Shown: one piece after another, positions 1 through 12,000 of the stretch
How positions within the stretch are numbered: the stretch's first letter is position 1
Layout of the letters: the number at the start of each line of letters is the position of its first letter
Assembly: GCF_037042905.1 (NCBI RefSeq)
Contig: NC_087249.1
Location: 33,506,401 to 33,570,400, forward strand
Direction: 5' to 3'
From: Lytechinus pictus
Lineage: Eukaryota; Echinodermata; Echinoidea; Temnopleuroida; Toxopneustidae
Length of the DNA: 64,000 bases
The notes under the pieces: model-generated
Databases searched by the model: none
What the model was told of the DNA's origin: nothing
Seen by the model: only the letters and a program-made list of their open reading frames with translations
Made by a program: the position numbers and the translations under genes

Positions 1-58
1 AGAGATGGGAGAGGAAATGGAAAAGAATGGCGGAAATTCAAATGCAGTTGCTGCTGAG
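1..58 (+). CDS. SLC13A: SLC13 exon, cytosolic loop (3' part of exon)
   Basis: Read from base 2 this gives a hydrophilic acidic stretch, [19 protein letters not shown], as expected for the variable loop after the third or fourth helix. It ends at GAG|GCAAGT, a perfect GC-type donor, phase 0. The alternative donor GT at 63 joins in another frame and would give a basic peptide that fits the family less well, so this junction is likely but not certain. Confidence 0.7.
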
Positions 59-3000
59 GCAAGTACTGGTTTGTTGCTGTATACAGAACTTAAAGACGAA
101 AGGATTTTGAAGGAATTGCACGATTGATTCTTTGATTGGTCTTAAGATTGGCTTATGTTTTGATATATGTTGGAAATGTATTACTGTTATTTCTTTTTAA
201 ATCTTTTACATAATTGACCTCTCAAGGAAAAAAATGTATTCTCGAATATATCTGGGGCATAGCGGTAGACTTGAAAGGCAAAGGCAAAAGCTGCAGCCTC
301 TGGCTTGATCATAGGCTATCCTAAATGTAGAGGCTTGGTCCCACTGCAGATAGGATGACAAAGGGAAAAGAATCTTGCCATCCGTTGGAAGACGTTATGT
401 ATCCGTTGTGTACTCTTTGTATATGTGTTTCATATGCTCTAAATCCATCGAGCATCCGTCCACTGTGATTTCTTTGTTCGCCCATTTTGTCCCTTGTCTG
501 AAGCGGATGAAAACGGATGGATTCACCCCGAAATTTTGCTTGTCCGCTGTATCCGTCATGAGTTCGTTTTGTGTCCGTCGGCCAGTGGGATCGGGCTTTA
601 AAGGCTTGGTCCCACTGCACTTACGGATGCAGAGAAATAACCTTGCCATCAGCTAGAAAACGTTATGTATCCGTACGGTTGTCTACTCTTTACATACGTG
701 TTTCAGACGCTCTCTATCCATCGAGCATTCGTTCACTGTGATTTCATTGTTCGCCCATCATTTTGTCCATTGTCATGATTGTCTGGAGCGGATGAAAACG
801 GATGCAGCCACCCTTGTCCGCTGTATCCTTTATGAATACGTTTTGTGTCCGTCGGCCAGTGGGACCAGGCCTTAATAGAAGAACAGTTAAAATGGTGTAT
901 CACGAGCCAATCAATTGTCCGGGACGGGACATAGTCTGTTGTGGGCGCCCCTGCCTTTTCCCCCTTTTCTCTATTAATTTGTGAACAATAGCTAGGAGAC
1001 TAACCTTTTTATCGCAAAAAAATGTCATTTAAAAAAGTTCCGATTGCACTGTACATATTTGATTGAAGCTTTCGCTCACTAGCCAATCTATGCATGAAGC
1101 TTTAAAAAAATATAATGTGAGGAGAAACTAGTCAGCATTTGTTTACATGATTTTTGTCAAAAGATAATTGCTATTTCTTCGAAATTGTATATATTTATTT
1201 TCTTTTCAAATTCTGAAATAGGGCTCAAATGGAAATATTCAACATGGTATAGAAAATGATATCCAACTTGATGATATTGCAGATGGTTGCAAGTAGGTAT
1301 TATTTATTGATGTACGGGTTTAACTTCGATAACACAATATTCACTATATTCACTTTAGCTATATACCGTTTTTTTCCTCAAAAGCAGACGAATTTTATGA
1401 TGAATCTGCTTTAATCATCGATTTTTATGTTTTCCTAGGTTACCAGAATATCAATTTGTTATTGGACAGTTCTGTCCAAAATCTTTGTATACTTCCATTG
1501 CTGTTGTAGTTATTTTCATTACATATTTCACTGTTTATGTTTATATATTATGTTTTGACTCTGTAAATCTTTCTCAATTCAGCCACTGGCTGCGATGAAA
1601 TGATAATAAAACCTTCAATTCAAAACCTTCAATTCAATTCAATTTCTTTGAATCAATTTCACCATACTACCCCTCAAAAATAGTTAAACCCGTACATCAA
1701 TATTTTGTCCCTTTTCATCTCTCACTCATGCATGTGTTAACCATGAATTGAAGGAGGGAGTATATTCTAGAAGTTCTCTCTACCACTAATATGCTAGTAA
1801 TAGCAGTGCCCTATACAAACTTCTACATAACAGTGTGTATTAATAAAAAGTTTACACTTGAAAAATTCCAGGGAATTGAAAAATATACAACATGGGGATA
1901 ATTATTTCACTGTATATTCTTGGGCTTGGGTCTCACCTATCAAATGAAAGTAGACAATTTGACAGAATGTTACCCTTGAGTGAGCACTATCCATTTTTGT
2001 AAAGCTCGCAGAAATCGGTTTGCACAGAAATGCTAATTTTCACCCTGTGTCAAGAGGGAAAGGCGAAAACAAACTGACTGTGCGGTACATATATCTTTGG
2101 CATTTTTAGCCAACTGAAATAAGAAAGATGCATTTTAACAATGTGTAACAACTTTGCCACCCAAATTACCATTGTACCCTAGGTAGGCACAACCTTTACC
2201 TTTTGTGTCAGCTGGATGTGAGGACATAACTGAATGTAAACAAAAGTTTATTGCAGACACCTCCAGCATTTTTTCACTAAGGGGGTGTTGCAAGAACATA
2301 TTTGCAATCAATCGCAAATATTCTGTTGCAATTTTACAGTTGATTGATCACTTTTAACTTTAGCAAATCAGATTACACTCCTTGTTTCATGGAGCAGATT
2401 AGCAATCAATTAGCAAATTTGCAATTAATTGCATGGCATACGCTTGATTTCGGGAACGAAAATAGACTTGCAATTGATCGCGCAAGTTTCTTGCAACGCC
2501 CCATAAGTTTCATTTCATATTTCATTTAATACTTGTTTCTTTACACTTTTCCCAGGCTTGACAATGATTAACAGAAAGAAAATCAAGCTTAAGCAATTTT
2601 ATGTAAATCACACCTCCATGTAAAGCAGATATCATCACGATGGCTTCGGTGTATGGGGAGGGGGGCGCAATGGCGATCTTTGAAGTGTTTTGGGCAAGGA
2701 AACTAGTTAAAAAGGTAAAAGATATCTTCAAATCAATCTTCCTAGCTAAAATCCATGTGTTCTTCATGATTAACGTTTACTTTTATTCATATAACTATTT
2801 CCAAATTCTGCGCAAATCGTTTTATAGCGTCATTATTTTGCTTAAAGGAGAATGAAACTCTTGGAGCAAGTTAGCTTTTGTGAAAGCAGAAATATCAAAG
2901 AATAAGATCAACAAAAGTTTGAGTAAAATAGGACTAGCAATAGAAGAGTTATGAGCATTTGAATGTCGAGATCACTAATGCTATGGAGATCCTCCCATTG

Positions 3001-6000
3001 GCAATGCGACCAAGATCTATGATGTCACAGATGAACAACTCTCTCCTTTTGGACACTGAAAATATACCCCAAAACATCTCTTTTTGCTCATTCTAATCGT
3101 ATGACAAACGATTCATCAATGATATAATGTTGTGAAACCTCTGTACTTGTCCTCTCATAAAGAGAACACCTCACCTTGTGATAGACTCTATAAAAGTGAG
3201 AATATAAGTGAAATAAGTACTAAAGTAATGAGGGAGTTGTACGTGTGTGACACCACAGATCTTGGTCGCATTGCCAATGGGAGGATCTACATGGCTTTAG
3301 TGATCTCAATATTCAAATGCTCATAACTTTCTTATTATTCATTCAATCTTCCTCAAACTTTCAACAATATGTTTCTTTGATTTTTCTCTTTGATATGGAT
3401 TCAGCTGGTTTCAAGGGTTTCATTCTCCTTTAAAGAGATCTGTACCAATGTTTAAATGTGGAAAAAAGCTTCAGGATATTACAAAATCTATAATTTTACA
3501 GGATTATTTCTAAGTGTAAACTTTGTATATCAGCATCATTAAAGAACTCGACGACGTGCCAACATGCTTGATGGAGACTGAAAAGGAAAACCGGGTTATG
3601 ATGGAGAATCGCAGCGAGCGGGGACATCGTCTTCTCTGCAAGGGAATAACTCTCTCCGTCCCATATGCAGCCGGCATTGGTGGCATAGCGACCCTGACGG
3701 CAACCGGTCCAAATTTGGTACTTAATCTGCTAGTTGAAACGTAAGAAGTACTTTCCATTTATTTTGCTATTTATATTGCTGCTGCAGCAATTATTTATTG
3801 TATAATTTCAGTGTGTATTTAACTCTGTGGCCCCTTTTTATAAGCTCTGCTTTCTCCGGGGTCACCAAACCATCATTTTGTTTTTTGCTATTATGTTTGT
3901 ACTTGTATATGATTATCAATTATTGGTATGTACCTGATGATGGTTGAATTAAAAAAAAATTGAATTTAAAAGAATTGAAATTCCAAAACGGTCACACCAA
4001 TAACATAGGAAAAACAAGACGTGTTGGACTTGCAATGACTATGCAAAGATTCCACAACACATCACCATTAACTGTACGCACAGTCTCCTGAGAAACCATG
4101 TAAAACAAGGCCAATGTTTCACTGTTAAGTTATATAATTATGTTACCTTGTACAGCAATCTCAAGCCATAATACCATGGAGAATGCACCTACAGAATGGG
4201 TAAAAAGAAAAGTTTGACTTCGGGAGCTTGATTTTAACACAACAATCAAATACTCAGAATTTGGCTCGAGTGTATTTAGAAATCCAGAATACCTAATTTT
4301 GCACTATTCTACATAAAAACTAAGACACCAATGAAATTATTCTGCCAGTACATGATCTTCCAGGAGAATTAGCAGATAGATTTGCAAAGTTCTTCTCTAA
4401 CATGGTATTGAATATTCGGAGTGAACTTTGATACTAATGATCCTGACATTGATCCTAACCTGATGACACCGTCTTGCTATATTCAGGGGGTAGCTAGTCA
4501 CTTCCTCGAGTTTGCTGAAGTTAGTGAGAAGGAAGTGGAGAATATCATCAAGAATTAATCTTCCAAGAGCTGTTTCCTTGACACTATATCAACATGGCTG
4601 TTGAAGAAAAATCTTAGTGTTGTACTTTCCGAACTTGTGTGCCTTATTGTTAACTGTGTGTTGACCAGTTACACCAGTGGTGTATTTCCTACTGGGCTCC
4701 GTAACACAAAGCTTTGCGATGAATTGTAAACATGAAAGAACCGCACTGATTGGTCTCTGGTCAGTATTTTAAACATAATGCGCGTGTAACATTGATATTG
4801 TTTGGTCAGTTCATTTAGCTACTGATCGCTAATCTTTGCGTTACGGAGCCCCGATCTTAAAGAAGCGATTATGTTGCCAGTCATGAAGAAGGCATCATAA
4901 GATAAGAATGCCTTGCAGAGTTATCGCCCAGTTTAAAACATACAGTTTAGGTCAAAGATCATTGAGCAGGTCATGCTTAGACAATTAACTGAGCACATTC
5001 AAGACAATGACCTAGTTGAGCCTCTACAGTCAGCGTACAAGGAAAACCACAGCCCGGTACTGTGGCGTTCCGCAAGGATCCGTCATCGGACCATTGTTTA
5101 CACTCTATGTTCCTCCGATTGGAGATATCCTTCGGTCTCGTTATGTTTGATTCTACTTGCATGCATAATATATTCAGATCTACACCGTGTTTGATCCAAC
5201 TGATCCAGTGGCCGTTGATACTGCTATTTGCATGTCAGCTGCTGTATCACTGAAATTCATGACAGGTTGAAGTTAAACAAGCTCAAGCTCAATGATGCAA
5301 AGACTGAATTATTTGTCTCTGCTTCTCATTATCTACCATCTGATATCATGAAGGATGTGAGATTGATAATGAATTATAAATCTTTCCAGCCATGTAAATC
5401 TATTTGCAATCTTGTGGTAATATCTGAGCCTTCTTCGCAGCTCAGTCATCATGTCACCTTGGTCTGAAGAAACGTCAAGTATCACGTTCGTAACCTGTGG
5501 AGAGCGAGACGTTTTATTGATCAGCAAACATGCCATGCTGCTGTCAAGGTTCTTGTTCTCTCCAGACTGGACTACTGCAATAGTCTCTTCAGTGTTAGCA
5601 AGAAGCTAGACTTGGACCGACTTCAGATACTACAGAACTCAGTTGATAGGCTTGTCTTCTCTACTCCCCTCAGGACTCACACAGAGCCTCTCCGACTGAA
5701 ATCCCAGGGGGGACAGGGGGGACGTGTCCCCCCTACTCAAAATAGTAGGGGGGACACAATATCAAATGTCCCCCCTACTATTTGTGGTCTTTTATGATGG
5801 TAAGAAAATATATCATTCAAAATCGAAATAAAACATGTATTTTAGGACGAGATGACCTTACTTTTGGGATGATAACCTTTTTTTTTTTTTTTTTTTTTTG
5901 CTTGTCAAATTTATTTTCGTCGAAATGACCTTAAATTTTGGAAATTTGGGGTGATGACCTTTTTTTTTTGCTTGTCAAATTCTCCAGCCCCTTGTCCCCC

Positions 6001-9000
6001 CTACCTTTTAGGAGAGATTTCGCCCATGGCTGCCCATGAGAAAGTGTATAGCCTTTAAAATTTTGCTGCTAGCTTTCAAGTCTCTAAATCACCAGAGTCC
6101 GGAATACATTGATAACATCCTAATTCGTCGCTCTCAAGTTCGTACTACTCGTTCATCTTCACCAATCTGGCTCCTTTCTAAGTGGCGAGCAGGTAAGACA
6201 TCCTTCCCTGTGGTTGCAGCAAAGCTATGGAATCACCTTCCTGTTGCTGCGAAGACGGCATCCTCTGTCGAGGAATTCAAGAAAGTCATTAAATATCAGT
6301 ATGCAAAAGAGGACAATGAATTGCATGGACTAAGCTGACCATTCTGAGGTGTTTAATTATTGTTTAGTGGCCCAAGCATGGAGTAGTGTGTGCGCAGCGC
6401 TTTTTTACCGAAGGGAAAAGTCGCTATATCAAATGACCTTTGGATTGGATCGGAGGCACCTGGAGTCCTTGAGGCTGGTCCCATTCTCACTCTGTGGGAC
6501 TGAAAGACCTATAAGAAATGAATGAACTAACATACGAACTCTAAATCTTGGAAATCTTGAGTTCTACTTCTTTGTTTTGGCAATCAATATACATCGTCAA
6601 AATGAAATGTCTTCTTGACCAAAGAAAGTTGGGGTCAGGCGCGGATCCAGGGGGGGGGGGGGGGCTGTTGCACCCACAAATGTAATAACGCCCACAAATG
6701 TAATAACACTTTACCCACAAATGTAATAATTTTTGATCGCCCACAAATGTAATAATGCACTTTACCCACAAATGTAATAAATTTGAAGGGATTTTTGGCG
6801 AATCCGTTCTAAACTAAATCCTATGGTAATGCGTTCATAAAGCACAAAAGTGCAAAGTCTTTTTTCCAGACCCGGTTAATTCAAAAATTATAATATAAGT
6901 CCAAAATCTTTTTTCCATATTTTGTGCTATATGAACGTATTACTATAGGATTTTAGTTTAGAACGAATTCGCCAAAAATCCCTTCAAATTTATTACATTT
7001 GTGGGCGATCAAAAATTATTACATTTGTGGGTAAAGTGCATTATTACATTTGACGGTGAAATTATTACATTTGTGGGTAAAGTGTTATTACATTTGTGGG
7101 CGTTATTACATTTGTGGGTAGAGTGTTATTACATTTGTGGGCGTTATTACATTTGTGGGCGATTATTACATTTGTGGGTGTAACAGTGGCACAGGGGGCA
7201 CGTGCCCCCCCCCCCCCCTTGAGAAGCAAAATTAAATGTTCAAATGCCATTAAAACAGAGGTGTGTCCCCTCTTGAAATTTAAGGATTTAATTGGTTGTT
7301 GAAAACCTTTTTTTCTTTATGGCTTTTTAAAATTTTCCTTCGAAAAATTTGCCCCCCCCCCCCTCCCTTTCAGAAAATCCTGTATCCGCCCCTGGTTGGG
7401 GTTTATATGAAGGCAATGCCTAAACTCTATTTCGATTATTTTATCAATTTATCTGCATTAAGATATTCAGTATTAACAGTTAAGCCGCAAAATATGAGCA
7501 TGACATGGTGACAGCGCTCAGAAGTCATCTATGGATATAAGAACCAGGCAATTATCATCACGATGATATGATCATACAACTCTTAGATCTATTGATGGTC
7601 CTTAAAACATGAACATCCATGGCCCTTCTATGTATTTGATTTCAGTGCATTGTACTCGACTCATGATGTTTTAATTGACTACATTATAAACCACCTTCTC
7701 CTTACAGACTCTTTGGTTCCGAATCCGGTCTTAACTACGGTACCTGGATGATGTTTGCGCTCCCTGGCATGGTTGTCTGTCTTTTCATCTGTTGGATCTG
7801 GCTACAAATTATGTACCTTGATTTCTTGTGAGTATAAAGTAAAAAAATGGACATCGGAAAACAATATCAGGGTAGATTCACTCACTACAAGAAGTGTAAC
7901 AATACTTTGCACCTACAAATCGCTGATTACCTTCAGAAACAATTCCTGAATCTTAGACTAGAGCATGATATGTTTGTCAAAGACTGATGTTTTGTAATCT
8001 AAATATTGTAGATCACTACATGTTAAGGGGCAAAATTTGTGGTTTGTCATGACTGACACCATTACACTTTCGCACTTTTCTCTCTCTAGCTGTCTGGAGA
8101 GGAGTGATAAGGAAGTCGGCAAAGAACAAGAAGAGAGAGCGAAAATGGTGATCCAGAAAAATTACACGGCCCTTGGTAAAATGTCGTAAGTTTTCATTCG
8201 TACATTTTTACATTAAATATTCCACAAATTACCAGATACGTGAGCGTTATTATCAGATTAGTTCAGAAAGCCTTTTGTTAAAATTATATGTTTTATTTTT
8301 ATTTTTTCGTGTATTGTTATCAATCCTTTGCCCCTATGATTTGTCTAATGAATAGGTTTGCTGAATGGGCTATTCTTGGTCATTTGGTGGTCCTAGTCTG
8401 TCTTTGGCTGACGAGAGAACCCAAGTTTGTCAGTGGCTGGTCTATAGGCTTCCTAAAATGGTAAGGTTCAACCAATATAGTAGAACCTCTGAAATATATC
8501 ACTGATTCGAAATCTTAAAAATGAAAACAATCTTATCATTTTATTGTTATCTTCATGGCTAACTTCATGAAGGCGTGTTATTTATTAACCATGTTATAGA
8601 ATCTTGGAAAACAATACCTGAAAGTCAATCAGTCAATGTCTGTATAATATTCATGTCTTGCAAAGGATAAAAAGTTGTCACAATCTGAAGGTTTAAAATT
8701 ATCATTAACATTTCCTACGAATAAAAGATTGCTATTGAAACTCACAAAATAAGAATATTCGAGGGCCTTAAATGTGTGATAATCATTCGTTATTATCATG
8801 AATATAAGTTTATGCCTGAAAGTCGAAATCGCTGAATATATTCGAATTTAAAAGTGCTTTATTATTTTTTTAGGTTGAGAAAATCGAAATAATGGATGTT
8901 ACAAAAAAACTCTTACAAAAAAAACGTGAACAAATGATGAACGTGTTTATTCTATCTTGCCATGATTAACGACATTTTTCTCTTCATAATCATACCAGGT

Positions 9001-12000
9001 ACGTCACAGATGCTACTTCGGCTATATTCATCTCCTTGCTACTCTTTGCCTTCCCATCAAGGCTTCCTACATTTTTGTGCCGAAGAAATCGAGGCAAGTA
9101 CCCCTGTCGTAATGAAGACACTTATAAGACATATTACCTACAGTAGATAATGTACCAATCCTCGTATTTTTGTGTCAGAGAAATATTGGGTATCCCTGCA
9201 GCCACTTATAACACATATTGCATTAGATGATGGTTCCAACATTTTACTGTCGACTATAACGAGACAAATATCAATTTTGCAATGGAGACACTCATAGTAC
9301 GTATTACATATAGCAAATAAGGTATTGATTTTCATGTCGGAGGAATCTAGGTATCTAGAAATCTAGGTATTTCTTCCTTCGCATTAAACACCGATAACAA
9401 GTATTATCTATAGAAGAGAGTGTACTGATTCCCGTGTTTATATGTACTAGAACTTTTGGTATCCCTGTCACAATGAAACAGATGGTTCACTAAATAAATG
9501 TAGTAATTCCTACATTTTTATGTAGCGTTCCCTCAATTTCATGTCGGAGAAGTATAAATATCTCTTTCACAATGCATGCACTTATGGCACGTATCTATGG
9601 TATACAAATTGTGAAAGTGAGTTGTAGAAAATTATTTTACCCGTGGTTGGTTTGGCAATTACAACTTTTTCTGAGGGGCGAAGCCCCGAGAAAAATTAGT
9701 AACTTTGACGGACCATTCGAGGATGAATACGGTACTTTCCACTACACTTCCGAAAAACGTCCGGTATATTTGTTTTATATTCCTTCTATAACTTTGAACA
9801 AAAGATACTTTTATTCTAGTTCTAATTTATTCATTTCCATGATGTTACGCGAATTAAAGCGAATACGAACGCGCCATTATTTAAAGGGTCATTTCATAGT
9901 TGAAAGTAAACCTACGTGTAAATTGACAAATTAGTATTGCCATACAAACAAAATATGTCGGGTTTTTTTTTTTTACAAACAATCTAGACAAACTCTCTGG
10001 ATGACCGATTTCTTTTTCTCTATTGAATAATCGTGGTAATATACATTCCGGACACAGACCTTTCTTTTTGGCGCTAATCTTTCTTCTCTTTTCTCGCTCT
10101 TTTCTTTATTTTCTCTTTGTTTACACTACTTCAAAAATCATAGGAGACAACCGCCCTGCTCAAATGATTGTAGGCTAGAGGTAGTTTGTTGATAAATCAG
10201 GTGAATTGATTTTAATTGTTGCCTATTATTTTAGACGATGATCCAGGTGATGATGAAGAAGCCCAGATATCACCCCTGCTAACGTGGCCTATCGTACAGG
10301 AGAAGGTAGCATGGAATATTATTATTCTTATTGGAGGTGGAATGGCCCTTGCTGATGGCTGTAAGGTAAACATGCTCATTTTAGAAATGAATGAGGAATT
10401 TAAGTTTACGTTTCGGTTTTTCTATATCAAGATTGAAATATATTGAGCAAAGTTTCTGCACTTACTTATTTAGCTTTTATGCTGCTCGCAAAGTCCAAAT
10501 GTAATTTCATTATTCTTGCAGCTTAGGTAGAGTGCAAACTTATTATGGTTAATTTTGAGTCTGCATACTTTATTCATAATTGATGGAAATCTGTCCTTGC
10601 ATTTAATGATTATTATTTTTAATTAAGTTAAACAATAGGCCAATAGAGCGGTTACACTTCGTAATTCCGAAGGTTCGTAATTCCGAAACACGTAAATTGC
10701 CTATACCTCGATGTTCGTTAATCCGAAAACGAAATGAGGTTCGTTAATCCGAACATTTGTGGCGTTATTCCGACGGTTCGTTATTCCGAAGGTTCGATAA
10801 TCCGAAAACGAAATAAGGTTCGTTGTTCCGAAGGTTCGTTAATCCGAAAACGAAATAAGGTTCGCTGTTCCGAAGGTTCGCTAATCCGAAAACGAAATAA
10901 GATTCGTTATTCCGATGGTTCATTAATCCGAAAACGAAATAAGGTTCTTTATTCCGAAGTTTCGTTAATCCTAAAAATGAAAACCGGGAAAGCAGATTGA
11001 GGGCAAGTGTGGTAGTGGGGGGAGAAACACCGTTGCTGTTCAATTGTTATGAGGATGGGAAGGCAAGGGCGGCCGAACGAATTTTCGTTTGGGAGGCAAA
11101 GCCAAAAATGACACTCGTACGTCAAAATGGGCACTTTGGTGATATTTTCACCATGAGATTATCATCTGCGTGAAGTCATTGTGTGTTTTATAGTAATTAA
11201 GTAGAGAAAAGCCTATTTGAAGTGACTTCTGATTATGGAAAGATGTATATTTAGGCTTTATTTTTCGCGAGAGAGTATAATGAGCGAGCGGTTTGGAAAA
11301 AATTTCAAAGCTGAAGTTGTAAAACTCGGGGGTCAATTACTGTTAAAATGGCATTATTGCGAGGTGTTGCGAGCGTGAATCACAAGCTCAAACTTAAGGG
11401 CATTTCAATTAGAAATGAAAAAAAAAATCCGAGCAGGTTTCTGCTATCATTAAAAAGATGTGCACCATGGACCCTAGGGTCCATGATCTAAATAAAGAAT
11501 TAACACGAGCGCAAAGCGCGAGCTTATATATACTGACCAGAAAAGGAACATGTTAAGGACTGCATTTAGTGACCTCATTAGGATACATATTTCACTAATC
11601 AAATAATGCGAGTGCGAAGCGCGAGCTGAAAATTTGTTATATTCCAGCCTGAAATTAATCTAAAATGTATACTTTAAAAAGAGTATTCATTTTGAAAAAA
11701 GGGAATTTCCCATTTTGGAAAAATAGCATTTCCCTGTTATTTCTTTGGGGGTACAAGTGCCCCTGCGCCCCTCCCCCCGGCGGATCCAACTTTTGCCAAT
11801 AGGGGGGCGAAATTTTTTCACCCATAATTTCCCCGATCGGCTGCTCAAAGTTTATGTTTGTTTGTTTCTTTGAAAGGGTAGTCCTAACAGTCAATAATTA
11901 GCTTTATTCTTATAAAATAAAGTAAATATGTAATATCATAAGCCCTTTTTAAATAATGCGAGCGCGAAGCGCGAGCTATAATTTTTTTTGGAAATATGAT

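Larger units (their letters stand above)
4320..6455 (+). pseudogene. CR1/jockey-type LINE remnant, interrupted
   Basis: A broken reverse-transcriptase ORF. Recognisable pieces are [17 protein letters not shown] (from 4350), SYRPVSNI-like text and [20 protein letters not shown] (4980-5040), the [11 protein letters not shown] region in shifted frames (5060-5110), [19 protein letters not shown] (5270), LDYCNSLFS and LQILQNS (5570-5650), and the C-terminal [23 protein letters not shown] (6060-6250). It ends in a hairpin-like 3'UTR, GCGCAGCGC..CGCTATATCAAATG. It has frameshifts and an internal deletion around the catalytic YADD, and carries MITE insertions at 4694-4851 and about 5690-6030. Confidence 0.85.

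Noticed and set aside
2640..2855. 71-codon frame starting [17 protein letters not shown], which looked like a possible SLC13 first exon
   Set aside because: It lies between SLC13 exons that already join in phase, lacks the expected N-terminal helices, and cannot be spliced into the chain without displacing supported exons.
6541..7302. Several overlapping frames rich in HLW/FVG/CNN residues
   Set aside because: They are translations of the CCCACAAATGTAATAA module arrays.
10734..11043. Frames with repeating [14 protein letters not shown] and its antisense
   Set aside because: Module translations of the TTCCGAA fold-back arm.
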